Made by a program: the position numbers and the translations under genes. Below are positions 47,929 to 58,959 of a DNA stretch of 64,000 nucleotides, one piece after another. The notes under the pieces were generated by a model that did not search any database, was not told the origin of the DNA, and saw only the letters and a program-made list of their open reading frames with translations. Numbering within the stretch: position 1 is the first letter of the stretch; each line of letters opens with the position of its first letter. This DNA comes from Promerops cafer (taxonomy: Eukaryota; Chordata; Aves; Passeriformes; Nectariniidae), in assembly GCA_013398275.1 (NCBI GenBank), contig VZSE01008980.1, positions 1,004,048 to 1,068,047 of the forward strand. The letters are read 5' to 3'.

Positions 47929-47961
47929 CATCCCCCGGCGCATCCCCCTGCGCATCCCGAG
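47929..47961. repeat. Short GCGCATCCCC tandem, about 13-bp unit
   Basis: Three near-identical units of GCGCATCCC plus spacer follow each other. They repeat the same GCATCC core as the larger minisatellite about 50 bp to the left, suggesting a shared slippage origin. Confidence 0.65.
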
Positions 47962-48682
47962 CTCCCGCGGCGGCCCGGGGCAGGATGCGGCTCCATGCTC
48001 TCCTCCCATGGAGGAAACCCCGCTCCCACAGCCCCTCCAGATGGCTGCGAGGAGCCTAACGCGAGCTGACAGGCTCGGCGCTCCCGGCCAGATGGGGCTG
48101 GCTGCTGCCGCCTCTTCCCCCCTCCTTTTCCCATCGCTTTTTGCTCTTTTTTTTTTTTCCCCTTGCACAGCCCCCCCTCCCCTCCAAGCACCATCCCCCG
48201 GGTGGGGGGAGGCAGCCGCGCTGATCCGGGACAGACTGGGCGAGGACTTCCCAACTCCCCGCCCGGCGGGAGCGGGGCTGCACCGAGTTTTTCGGACGAC
48301 CTTGCTGGAAAAGCAAAGGCGTGGGGGGAGCACAGAGGAACCCCGGCCCCCCCCCTGCCCCCCAGCCTGTTGGATCATTGATCCTGCCAGAATTGTGCTG
48401 GGATGGCAGAGTCCTTCTGCACCCGCAAAAATAATCAGGACGCCAGGGGAGAAGTGTCCCCCCCGCCGCCAGCCTGGTGCACCGGGAATTCCGGCGCCGT
48501 ACCCGCATCCGCATCCCCCGCAACTTCACAGCGGGCTGGGGACCCTTTCCCAGCTCTGTCCCCGCTCTGGAGGGATCCTCATCGCCACTCCGGGGGGGAT
48601 CCTCATCCCCCAGCCCCCTTGGAGGGTGCTGCTGTGGGACCGCGCATCCTCCGCCCGCCCGGGCTGCGTCCCCCGCGGCGTT

Positions 48683-48691
48683 CCCTACCTT
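48683..48691 (-). other. NTM: Splice donor of NTM exon 1
   Basis: On the minus strand the sequence is AAG|GTAGGG, with the exon ending at 48689 and the intron starting at 48688. It fits the GT donor consensus well, and the reading frame beyond it loses resemblance to IgLON proteins immediately. This sets the exon end. Confidence 0.82.
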
Positions 48692-48764
48692 GGGAGAGGA
48701 GGAGCGCGGCCATCCCGGCGAAGATCACCCAAGAGACGGGGTGGTGCATTTTGGCCTGGGCCAT
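48689..48764 (-). CDS. NTM: Neurotrimin (NTM/CEPU-1) first coding exon, alternative signal peptide
   Basis: The exon encodes 25 residues plus the first base of a 26th codon. The peptide runs MAQAKMHHPVSW through a hydrophobic core (VIFAGMAALLL) to SQ, then G at the junction: a short basic n-region followed by a hydrophobic h-region, as in a cleaved signal peptide. The ATG at 48764 has a good Kozak context (A at -3, G at +4). A second in-frame Met lies at codon 6. The exon ends in CAAG|GTAGGG, splitting a Gly codon (phase 1), as IgLON exon 1 does before the VPVRSGD segment. From memory, the closest match is the NTM alternative N-terminus (human form contains KMHNSISWAIFTG...LFQG); the OPCML alternative form (YHPAYWVVF) fits less well. 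Neurotrimin is a GPI-anchored, three-Ig-domain adhesion protein of neurons. The Ig exons lie left of the window. OPCML remains a minor alternative. Confidence 0.85.
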
Positions 48765-48944
48765 GTTTTCCTTCTCCTTCCCCACTCACTGCCGGGCGGG
48801 GAAAGGTTTAAAATCCAGCGTTTTCCCGGAGCAAAGCGCAGGAAGAGGGGCGGGGGGGAGAAGGAAAAAGGAAGGGGGAAAAAAAAAAAAAAAGGAAAAA
48901 AAGCACCGAAGGGTGGGGGAGGGGGAAAAAACCCAAAAGAAAAA
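48765..48944 (-). promoter_or_regulatory. NTM: Probable 5' UTR and proximal promoter of NTM exon 1, with polypurine tract
   Basis: This lies directly upstream of the start codon on the minus strand. GC boxes of the GGGCGGGG type are visible at 48794-48801 and around 48846-48857 (on the plus strand). A TTTAAA element sits at 48807-48812 but is too close to the ATG to be a convincing TATA box. From about 48838 to 48944 the plus strand is almost pure purine (A-runs mixed with G-runs), so the sense strand is a pyrimidine tract. The tract runs straight into the assembly gap. The transcription start cannot be placed from sequence alone and may lie inside the gap. Confidence 0.6.
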
Positions 48945-49508
48945 NNNNNNNNNNNNNNNNNNNNNNNNNNNNNNNNNNNNNNNNNNNNNNNNNNNNNNNN
49001 NNNNNNNNNNNNNNNNNNNNNNNNNNNNNNNNNNNNNNNNNNNNNNNNNNNNNNNNNNNNNNNNNNNNNNNNNNNNNNNNNNNNNNNNNNNNNNNNNNNN
49101 NNNNNNNNNNNNNNNNNNNNNNNNNNNNNNNNNNNNNNNNNNNNNNNNNNNNNNNNNNNNNNNNNNNNNNNNNNNNNNNNNNNNNNNNNNNNNNNNNNNN
49201 NNNNNNNNNNNNNNNNNNNNNNNNNNNNNNNNNNNNNNNNNNNNNNNNNNNNNNNNNNNNNNNNNNNNNNNNNNNNNNNNNNNNNNNNNNNNNNNNNNNN
49301 NNNNNNNNNNNNNNNNNNNNNNNNNNNNNNNNNNNNNNNNNNNNNNNNNNNNNNNNNNNNNNNNNNNNNNNNNNNNNNNNNNNNNNNNNNNNNNNNNNNN
49401 NNNNNNNNNNNNNNNNNNNNNNNNNNNNNNNNNNNNNNNNNNNNNNNNNNNNNNNNNNNNNNNNNNNNNNNNNNNNNNNNNNNNNNNNNNNNNNNNNNNN
49501 NNNNNNNN
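48945..49508. other. Assembly gap (564 N)
   Basis: The sequence is N throughout. The left flank is a purine-rich A/G tract and the right flank is C-rich, so the missing DNA is probably GC-rich or structured promoter DNA that dropped out of sequencing. It may contain the NTM transcription start or 5' UTR. Confidence 0.98.
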
Positions 49509-51339
49509 CATCCCCCGAAATTCCCCCAGCGTTTGCACCCCCCCACATTTCCCCTTTAGAGTCCACACTCCTGTTCCATCATCCGCACACCCCCACAGCA
49601 CCCTTGCAACTCTCCCCAAAGCTCTTCCCCTCTGGGAAAGGGGTGAATCCCTCCTGGAGTAGCCGCAGCGATGCTGTGACTCAGTTTCCCCACCTGCACG
49701 ATGGTGGGAGGGATTCACACACACCCCTCCCGTGTCCCACCTGCCTGGCCCAAAATGAAGAGGGGCGCCTGCTCCTGGGGGGCTGATGTCTGCAGGACAG
49801 CCCCAACAAACCTCTTCCCCTTATACACCTAAACCCATGTGGGAATGGCTCTAAAAGCAAATTTAATAAGGAAAAACTCTTCAGTTTGGAGCAGAAATCT
49901 CCTTTTAGTCCAGATCAAGGGTTTTTTTCCTGTGCTGTAACCACGCTCATCTGATTCCTCACACCAAGCCCACCTCCTGCTCTGAGCAGCATCTGGGCCC
50001 CATGGACCCAGCTTAGGATTGAACACGCTCTTGTTACTTCAGTTCCAACTATTGGTCCCTATTTCACAACACCAGAAATAAAATAGACTTTTCTCCAGTT
50101 CAGGATTCCCAAACCAAACACATCTTTCCATGCCACAGCCCAGCATCAAGAACATGACACCCACATGCCCACACAGAAAAGGTCCTTGAAACAAAAAGCT
50201 TAAATTATTTCCAGCCTTTGTCTAATAAAAAGAATATCTGAGGCTCTGAACCCCCAGAGACCCCTTTAAAACAACCTAAATAAAAACTATCACATTAAAT
50301 ATTATTTTCGTAAGTGATAAGGATGTCTCATTCCATTGGTCGAGGTGACTCACAGCCCCTTCAAACAACATCATAGCCAGAAAAAAAATGACAAAGAGGA
50401 AAAAAAAATTAAAGATATCCTGGCTTTTTGTATTTATGCCTCCTCAGAGGCTTCCAAAAATCTGAGCTGTTCGCTTTGCAATTCAGAAGAAGACTTGGCT
50501 GTGAATTCTTGGCAATCCAGCTGTGTTTCTCTCTCTATCACCCAGAGACCCTCCGAGTCAGACCCAGGCCGGTCGTTGTGCTGCAGGGAGGTGACAAAGC
50601 ACAGGTCCCTCTGCTCAAGCCCCTTCCACAGGTGTGACAATGATTCAAATGTCAAACGCTGGGAGGGACTGGCAGCTCGGGCTGGATGTTCCCACCAGCC
50701 CTGAGCGATGTCTGCACGTCCCTGCCCCCAGCCAGCCAAAGGGTGAAATGAGACGAGACTCATTTCACCCACCCTTGGGTGCTCCCCAACACCTCCCCTG
50801 CTGTGGTCCACCAGTTTCCGTGGGGGCTTGCCAAAAAGTGGCTGCAGGCTGGTGCAGAGGGCTCTTTGCTCTCCTTCCTTTTCCCCTCCCAAGGCTTGGT
50901 TCAATCCACAGACCTCGAGGAGGTCCAATGGACCCAGGGCTCTCCACCACCACTTCTGGTACCAGCAGGAGCACCCCACACCTTGCCAGGGCCTCCACCC
51001 CTCCCAGCTCATTAGGACAGGAAGAGGTAATGAGCACAGTAGCACTAATGACTCAATCCTGCACTGCACCCATGGTGCAGCAGGATATTCTCCAGAAGCA
51101 AACAGAGGGTATGGAGGATTTAATCCTGTCACGGTGTCAGGGCTTGGAGTGTTCCTCCAGCACAAACCCAGAGACTGCTGCCCCAGAGACTGCCCTTGGA
51201 GAGGGGGAAACATTCCTAAACCCATCCCATCTCAACCTCTCCACTGCTTCCCCACCATTCCACCAGCATAAATTGCCTACAATAAGATGCCACACAGCAA
51301 TTTTTACCACCCTTGGCAACGCTCCTTTGACCCCAGCTT

Positions 51340-52290
51340 GCCGAGCCAGCGACTGCGCTCGGAGCAGCTGGAAGCGGTCGATTAGGTTAGTTTGGTTTAT
51401 TACCAACACATTATGCTTTAAAAAACACAACTTCCCTGCCTATTTGCCTAAGCAGGGAGAGCGGTTTCTAAGTCAGCCCTACGCAGTCGCTGCTCTTCCT
51501 ACGGATTTGCTCCATGCATTATTAATCCGCACAGCGCTCGTTCCGAGCACGGATATTTACCCGATGCACCAGAACAGCTCTTAAGGAGCCTTTGGCTTGT
51601 GGCTTTGTGGAACATCAACTTTTCATGTTGAGCAGCAGGTGATGTTCAACAGAATGCCTTGCAATAAATGCCTAATATCTCCATTACACTCGTCCATATC
51701 TATGTGCTGGGCTGATAGGAACATGGAGATAGCAGGGCTGCGCTCCTGAGATAGGGATGGGGGGAACAAGTTATTCATTGGAAATCATATATGAATATAT
51801 ATTTATACCCGGTGTTAACCAGCGACACCATCCCTCCATGCGTATCGAGATGCAGAAGGCTCCTTTTGGCAGAAATTCCTGCAAAATTCCTATGAAATTC
51901 AATTTTTTTCTGCCCCTAAATATGAATAAAAGCCCAAAACACAGCACCTTGGCTAAAAGTCTGCAGGGAAAAAAAAAAAAAGTGATGTGCTGCTTTACAA
52001 GGAAACCTCTAACTGGCTCTAAAAGGAGCGCTGTGACCTTGCTGAGCAGCACTGCATAATTTTTAATAGACATTTTTTGCTGGAACTGACATACTCCCAG
52101 GCGTGGTTTTATTTCGCTAACATTTTTTCCAGAGGGAAATGCCATGTTTCATTGGATTTTTTTTCATCATCCCTCCATATACATCCCTATAATTACTGTA
52201 TGCATTACAATAGCATTGGCATGCCTTTGATAAGATCCCGGTTCCATTATGTTCAACTCCGTGTGTACACCCGGTAAAAACAGTCCCTCC
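51340..52290. promoter_or_regulatory. Candidate conserved upstream element
   Basis: About 950 bp of repeat-free DNA roughly 2 kb upstream of the promoter gap. It includes GCGGTCGATTAGGTTAG, TTTATTACCAACACATTATG, CATGCATTATTAATCCG, AACTTTTCATGTTGAGCAG, GCAATAAATGCCTAATATC and AATCATATATGAATATAT. CpG-containing TF-like words inside AT-rich sequence are typical of deeply conserved elements. Confidence 0.42.
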
Positions 52291-53689
52291 CTTGAGCTCT
52301 TCAAGTCAAAATAGAGAAAGCAGAGGAAGGTGTTGAGACAAGAGCAAATTACTTCTCATTTTAAGGCTGGAAAAATAAGACTTGGGAAGGCTAAGCCACC
52401 ACACGAGGCCAGGGAGGGAATTTCCAGCTGTGCCACGAACAGAACCAAAACCTCCCAGGTTTTAAGGCTTACAGGGCTCGCCTGCTTCGCCTTGCAGTGT
52501 TTCCCCATCCGAAATTACTTCTGCTCATGGCTCACCAGTGCAAGGGGAGAGTTAAGGCAACGCTTCCACCACGCTGCCAAAAGCACCGGCGATGAATTAT
52601 GTGCAAAATGGCCCTTTTTTCCTGACGAGGGGGAGATTTTGTAAAGCTCCACACACAGCCCGGCCCACGTGTCCACACACAGGCATTCCAGCACCCCCGT
52701 GCCCTGGCGTGCAGGGGGCACACGGAGCCAGACAGACGCGTGCCCGCGGGTGCCCGGCTCTGCTCCTTTAATTACACCTCCCACGGGTGAGAAAGATAAG
52801 CCCAAACGGAGCAGCTGCACGAAGGGAGGAAGCCTATAAGTTATTCATAAGTTCAGGCTCAAGCTCCTCTCTTGCTTTCACTCCATGACACCTTCAAAAC
52901 ATATTATTCATCTATTTTTTCCTCCTCTGGGAAGGGAGATGGTAATTGTAGTAAATATATCACTGCCAAGTCATCCTCGCAGCCTCCGAGGCTGCACGGC
53001 GCGAGGGGTAGGGATCTGAGGCAGCAGATTTGGGATACCTGGGACCCATGAAGGACATCCTCAGGCTGCTGAGCACTGGAGGAGAACCTCCATTCACCCC
53101 CATCACCTCCACCATCCCATCCTTTGGGATAAAAACCCCATAATGCCCACTGAGCACCTGCAAGTTGTTCATAAGACTTTTCCACATCCAGCCCAGCAGA
53201 GCTCAGACTGGGACACCAACTCCCTCAGGATGCTGCACCCCATTTTCATCCCATCCTGGTGGCATTTGGGTCAATATTTGGCTGTTTCTGGCTCGCAGAT
53301 TTTAAAAAAAGCCACTCTCACCAGCATCCCTGCCTGCAGAGAGCATTTGGAAACAAGAGCCACAGCTCAGAGGTTTTGTTTGCCCTCTCAAGGCTGTTCC
53401 AGACAGAATAATGCTCCTGCCAACTGAAGCAGCTCTCCTTGAGCTCAAGAGGTTAGTTTTTCTGAATGCAGCGACACGGATCCTCGTCTCGGCCCCATAG
53501 CACAGAGGATTTGTTGTATTCCAGTGCAAAAATAACCCTGAAAGCAACATCTATGGCCCCACCAGGGAGGGGAGGGCTCCGGCATCGGCACAAGGCGCCT
53601 GCGAGGAGAGAGAGACACGGGGCATGGATTTTATTTGTCCTCGATTCCCAGGGAGGTCATTTACTGCAGTGCCCCTGGCACTTCCCCAG

Positions 53690-53850
53690 CCCTCTCTAGC
53701 ACATTTGATTCTTGTGAGTTTTCTTAATCTCATCTCCTTCATTGGTTATTGCTCTTTCAGTGCTGAACTCAGCAAGATCGCTTGTGTTTAGAGAAAGATT
53801 AGCGCTGAGTACATTAAACACGGTAATGCCATGTACTGTAGGGCACTGGG
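53690..53850. promoter_or_regulatory. Candidate conserved upstream element
   Basis: TTTCTTAATCTCATC, CATTGGTTATTGCTC, GAAAGATTAGCGCTGAG and CATTAAACACGGTAATG occur in a compact repeat-free block. Confidence 0.3.
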
Positions 53851-55764
53851 TCACCACCCCGGCTTCCAGAGCCCACAGCACCTTCCCAAATCCCAGGCCT
53901 CTGCCTGAGGCTGCTTTTAGCTACGTCTGCAGCACCTCTGGCACCCCAGCACCTTGCTAGGAACCCTTGGGAGACAAAAACCCCAGCAGCTCCAGCACTG
54001 AGCACACCTTGTTTCCCCTTCAAATTGAACCTGGAGTTGGACTTGATGGGATCACCCCACCCAAGTCGGGACGTTCTGAGACTCTTTGATGGCAAAATAA
54101 GTGCTGAGGAACAACGTGGTTTTCACAGCAGAAGAAGCAGAAAGAAAGGGTGGATGGAGAAGGGTCTGGATCAGGCAGGAAAAGCACCCACCTGGACAGG
54201 AGACAGCAGCATGCAAGAGCCACACAGAACCCTCCCAGGCTGACTGTTCCCAAACATCTCAAATCTGCAAGCCCAGAGGGAGCAGTGACCTGCATCCCTG
54301 CAGGAAGGCGATGCCCACAGAGCCCTGCCCTCACCCAGTGCACAAGGATGGGGTATCTGTATTACCTAGGGAAATACTATTCTCTAGGAAATTTTATTCT
54401 CTACATAAAATTCCAGATTTCAAGCAACACAGAAGCAAACCAAGGAGGTAAGAGCCTCTGGAGAGGTGCTCAGTGGCCATGCTCTGCTTGGTCCCACCAT
54501 TCCCTTCATTCATTCCCTTCCCCCAAACAAACCATTTTCCTCTGTATTCCAAAGATATTGCAGGGATGCTTCCCAGCACCCACCCGCCGGGGCCCGTGCT
54601 GCCATCAGTCCCCATCCCAACCAGACCCTTATCGTGGCTCGCCGCCTCCTCTCCCTGCTTTCCAGCTGATTAAAAGTCTGTTTACCTACGGATTACAAGG
54701 AGGCAACAAGTCCATGTGGGAAGAGGCACCGTTTCATGGGCAAAGACTCTGCAAACAGATGGCTCGAGGAGATAGCGACTGTTTGCTGCCGTGTGCGTGC
54801 TGCTGGGCTTGAGGGTGACACAGCCCTGGCACATCCCCACCTTCCCTTCCCTTTTGTTCCCCTCCTCAAGCTCCCTCTCTGACTTGGGGAGTGAAGACAA
54901 AGACTCAGCCAGCTGCCCAAGTCTGTCCTGGGAGGTGTTGGAAGATAGACTCGCCCTCAAATTTTTGCATTTGTAACCATCTCTTCCAAACTGATAATGG
55001 GATATTAATTTTTTTGGGGGGGGGGCAAACTCTTGCACAGCTCTTTTCCAGCTCCTCTGAAGCTTGAGGTCACACCGAGGTGGCTCAGCAGTGACCCACC
55101 ACACCAACTGGGCTTGTGGCAACAAGGAAACCTGTAGCCACCTTGATGTCTCAGACAATCCCACCTCCAGAGAGCTCTTTGGGAGTTGGGAACAGACAGA
55201 AGCCCACCAGACGTTATTTATTGATGAATATTCTCAGCCCTGGAAGGTGCAGCAGTGGCAACACCGCTGCTGCAGTGCTCAAAGCCACCCAGCACCTGCT
55301 CTGCTCCCGGGAGCTGGAGCGACCCCTCCGACTGCAGCCCAGCCTCCCACCACCAGTCAGCCCCTGGCAGGTCTCAAACACCACATCCTTTGTACTCCAG
55401 ATGAAGGGGAAAACAAACATGCACGTTACAAAACACTGGCTGTGATGAAAGCACCGTTTGAGACCCTGCAGACTGTCTAGGGATTTTTTTCCCCGTCTAA
55501 TTCACATCTCCCACTCTCCATCTGCCAAAAGAGAGAGCCAGGTCAGCCCTGGGAGGAATGGGATTCGTATTCCCCAAATAACCCTCATTTGCAATTTGAG
55601 CTTCTCCCGCTCATCCTGCCACCCCAAACTAATTGCATTCCCCACACCCTCCTCCTCCTTCTCCCCCACCCCAAGCTTTAAAAGCCCGTGGTGTTATACA
55701 GCAGGCTCAAAGCACATTCAAGATTAGTCCTGCAACCTGCCTGGCAGAGTTAGAAAATTGAATG

Positions 55765-55832
55765 TGGTAGAAAAATGAAGGGAAAAGGGGGGGAAAAAGG
55801 AAAAAAAGAAAAAAAAACAGAAAAAAGAAAGA
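55765..55832. repeat. Purine-rich tract
   Basis: An A/G run (GGGAAAAGGGGGGGAAAAAG type) continues into A-rich sequence interrupted by single G and C. Low complexity. Confidence 0.85.
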
Positions 55833-55849
55833 GTCAGCTCTTGTCAGGA

Positions 55850-56220
55850 GTGTGGTAGTACAAGGAAGTAATTTTTCTCTCCCCATTTCAGCTGGACGTT
55901 GCTGTTTATGTCTGCTGCATCCTTTCTTCTCCACTGTGCAGCTGTAGCATTGGAAAATTGGAGAGGGGAGGCACGGTGGCGAAGGCAATAGCAATTGAAA
56001 TTGGATCCTATTGAATTTTCAATAGGACACCAAAATATATACATATTTCCGTGTGCGATTGCATGGACGTGTAAGTCAACACTGGAATCTGTGAATGGTC
56101 GTTTGGAATAATTACAGTGGGGGGAAATCATCGGAATAATGAGCAGTTGCTCCCAGAATATTCAGGGAAATGAAATTCCAACTGCTGTTTATTAAACAGG
56201 GCTTTATTTCCAGTTTAGGG
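55850..56220. promoter_or_regulatory. Candidate conserved upstream element with inverted repeat
   Basis: A repeat-free block with GCAATAGCAATTGAAATTGG, CACCAAAATATATACATA, GAATAATTACAGTGG and GCTGTTTATTAAACAGGGC. It contains a perfect inverted repeat with 10-bp arms (56006-56015 and 56018-56027). Confidence 0.4.
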
Positions 56221-58671
56221 TGTTTGGGATGGAATTAGATGGCAAACACACAGCGTCACTGAATGACTGGAAAAACCTGGGACCACTGATGCTGCTCAAA
56301 CCACCTCATTCATTCCCTCCATTCCTTCCTTCTTTCTGCCTTTCCTTGTGGTGTCCTTACCCTTCCACTGCCCCTCGACCACAGCAGCCTCTGGAAGGAG
56401 CTGTCAGGCAGCTCTGATGCCACAGCAGGAAGAAAGATGGTCCCTGCCTTCCAATCCCCCCATGGACACCAAGGGATGCCAGCGCTGGACCAGAGCAGCC
56501 AGCAGGAACAAAAGACAGTGAGGTGGGATGGCACTGAGAAAGCCAGGAACCAGAGGGTCACCCCTTAGCAGCTTAAGCTTTCAAAAGCTTTGAAGTTTTG
56601 GGTTGTTTTTTGTCCCACCAGTATCCTCAGAAAGATGCTGAGCAACCCACTGGCACCCCCACGCCTCCAACACTGCCTGGCACACATTTAACTTATTGTT
56701 TTCTTTAACAAGACCATAAAAAAAAGCCTCTGCAGCACAGCAGAGAGCCCAAGCACAACTACCAGGTTTGAAATATCCACTTGAAAAATTAGGAGGAAGA
56801 GCACACACTTATATGAAAACCAGGCAGATTCTGAAAACTCACATTTAGGGAGAAATATTAATGTGCCACCTAATAGACATTTTGTGACACAAGTCTCAGC
56901 ATTGTGAAATAGAAAATAAAGGATAAAAAAAGCTGTGGAAGCCTCAGAAATGCAGAACCCAGAGCACGCTGGGGGTTGGTGCTGCTGTCCCCACACCCCT
57001 GAGGGGATTTGAATGAGGGTGTTGCATTTGGATCCTGATGGAGTGCAGAGGGAAGCAAAAAGAGGAGCAAGAGGCCACTGGGGATGGGAGATGGGGAGCA
57101 CTAAATCCTGACCATTCTCCCCCTCCTCCCAAATCTTCCCCAGCTGCTCATGCATCCTCCCAGCACCCGGCTCGACGGAGGAAGGAGACATGAAGTTTTA
57201 AGAAGATGGAAGTGCCTGTGTGTATATGCACATGATTTAGACACCTCAAAAGATTTCACACTGTATTTCACATAATTCACATTTCTAAGCTTCTCCCTTT
57301 GCAATGCAGGAGGTGAGCATAAATGAGACAGGTCAAAAGCCTTATAAGCTTTGAAACATCTCCAGGTTTTCAAAATAATATTTAAAATCTTCCAGTTCTG
57401 GATGGAAACAGGGCTACCTAATGCCAGGCAGATGAAACCACGCTCCCAAAAACCAACTGTGAGAGCTCTTCGCACCTCACAGCCACAGGATAAAGCACCC
57501 TCGGTGCTTTGACAAGTGCTCTGTGCCCTCCAGGCACACATCATCTTGCAACCACAAAAACTCAAACCTGGAGAAAACCAAAACCAAAAATAAGGTACCT
57601 CAGAGACGTCTTCTCCTCGAGGTGATGCAGCATCCAGCATGGCCAGGAGAGTTGGTGTGGCTTCAAATCAGCCTGGTCCTGCCTGCAACGAGAAGAGGAT
57701 GCTCATCTCACACAAAATGCAGAGAATTTTACTGTTTCTTGCTGTTTTAGTCACTGGGGGAACCAGTAAAACGATTTGGAACAATTTTTTATGACCATAA
57801 AAAAGTGGCTGAAGGATTCACACAGGAACCCTCCCTGTTGCACAGAATCCAGAGCTGGAAAATGCAAGAAGCTCCACAGCAATTTTGGGGGCTGTCTGAT
57901 TTGTGGGTAACACTGTCCTCAAGCACTGAGCACCCTCAACTCACACCAGGCTTGGCCACAGGGACACAGGAGAAGTGCCTGGCTTAAGACATGAACAGAG
58001 CAGGGAATCCTGGCTGTGCCCCAGGGAAAACAGGGCCCAAAACAATTAGATCCACTGGGAAAAAATACAGACTGATTATAAATGCATAGACTGTAAAATA
58101 ACACCAGAGATGATCTCTGCACATCCCTCCATCCTAACTCACAATATCTCTTCCCACTCTGCAATTCACCGGCCTCTGTTTCTCTGCACCACCTCTGCTC
58201 TGCAGCAAAGCCAACTTCTGGCACTGGGAGAAAAAATAAAGAACCTAAAAAACCCACAACAAAGCAAGGATCCAACACCATAAAAATAAATTAAAACCCC
58301 TAGAGGACACTGAGGAGAGTTGTGGCTTCTTTTACTGCATTTTCCAAGGTGCTGTTTAAACACAGACAGGGGAAGGTGCATAAATACATCAGCTCAGCCC
58401 TCTGGCCTGCAGAAGCATTGGCAGAGCACAGAGAGCATCAGGAGCTGGGATAATTATATTTTTGTCTCCCTCCAGCCAGCACGGGCACAGCCCTGCCTGG
58501 GATCTGCTCTTAGACAGCTCCTCCAGCCCCACACAATGGGATCTCAGCACTGACCTGCTCCATGCTGGAGAAAATAACTGCACAGGATCATATCAAATTG
58601 CCTTCCCAGATCATGCACTCCTGTGCAAAAAGGGTCAGGACTGAGCTATCCTGGCCCTCACAGCTCCAAGG

Positions 58672-58957
58672 TGTAGGTTTGCATCCCGTTCCAAGCCTCT
58701 CCATGGGCAGGGACCTTGCACTAGACCAGGCTGCCCAGAGCCACATCCAGCCCTGAGCAGCTCCCGGGATGGGGCAGCCACAGCTGCTCAGCTGTGCCAG
58801 GGCCTCAGCACCCCCACAGGGGAGAAGTGCTTCCTGATATCCCACTAACCCTGCCCTCTGCAGTGGGAAGCCATTCCCCTTATCCTGTCACTCCAGACCT
58901 GTGTCCAAAGTTCCTCTTCAGCTCTCCTGGAGCCCCTTTAGGCACTGGAAGGTGCAA
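58672..58957 (-). mobile_element. CR1 LINE 3' fragment, left member of tandem pair
   Basis: It includes CTCCATGGGCAGGGACCTTG, CTAGACCAGGCTGCCCAGAG, GGGAGAAGTGCTTCCTGATA and CAGCTCTCCTGGAGCCCC, the complement of a CR1 3' end. Its own 3' tail side (near 58672) is diverged. Confidence 0.87.
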
Positions 58958-58959
58958 CA

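Larger units (their letters stand above)
1..48688 (-). other. NTM: Start of NTM intron 1 (left part of window)
   Basis: If the exon at 48689-48764 is NTM exon 1, everything to its left is the 5' part of the first intron, transcribed right to left. IgLON first introns are known to be very long (tens to hundreds of kilobases), and no second exon encoding the VPVRSGD/Ig1 segment was recognised in this span. The other alternative first exon of the gene (GYLFLPWKCL type in mammals) was also not recognised. The interval holds repeats and candidate regulatory blocks, listed separately. Confidence 0.7.
47205..48860. promoter_or_regulatory. CpG island covering NTM exon 1 and the start of intron 1
   Basis: The stretch is strongly GC-rich and dense in CpG (for example around 47270-47350, 47400-47460, 47870-47960 and 48230-48300), in contrast to the AT-rich DNA to its left. 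It contains the NTM signal-peptide exon near its right end and continues into the gap. CpG islands of this size usually mark promoters of neural genes. Several very long open frames here (445 and 297 codons on plus, 230 on minus) are by-products of GC-rich, stop-poor sequence. The right border is hidden by the gap. Confidence 0.8.
49509..58671. other. Upstream of the NTM promoter: non-coding, few repeats
   Basis: No exon or gene could be supported. The first 300 bases are C-rich, with a TGACTCA (AP-1-type) site at 49677-49683. The block has notably few CR1 insertions compared with the intron. It contains AT-rich repeat-free segments that resemble conserved elements (51340-52290, 53690-53850, 55850-56220). 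A 263-codon minus frame at 50434-51225 lacks any recognisable domain. If the other NTM promoter lies further right, this would be intron rather than intergenic DNA. Confidence 0.6.

Noticed and set aside
48689..48764. Assignment of the exon to OPCML
   Set aside because: The OPCML alternative signal peptide shares the HP..WV.F pattern but fewer residues overall (about 10 of 21 versus about 13 of 21 for NTM, from memory), and lacks the K before MH. Kept as a minor alternative.
48783..48785. An upstream in-frame GTG (48785) that would extend NTM by seven residues
   Set aside because: It is GTG, not ATG, and the ATG at 48764 has a good Kozak context.
47166..48811. Very long overlapping open frames on plus (297 and 445 codons) and minus (230 codons)
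   Set aside because: They overlap in several frames inside the CpG island and the GCATCC minisatellite. The proteins are Pro/Arg/Gly-rich without domains, so they reflect stop-poor GC-rich sequence.
49677..49683. TGACTCA AP-1-type site upstream of the gap
   Set aside because: A single 7-bp site is expected by chance several times in 64 kb; noted but not called as a regulatory feature.
48403..49724. Long frames on both strands through the N block
   Set aside because: They exist only because N codons are not stops.
50434..51225. 263-codon open frame on the minus strand
   Set aside because: A 316-codon frame overlaps on the opposite strand. There is no domain, signal or splice pattern, and composition resembles flanking non-coding DNA.
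54022..54085. CR1-like phrase GAGTTGGACTTGATGGGATC
   Set aside because: Too short, and the following bases do not continue the CR1 tail convincingly.
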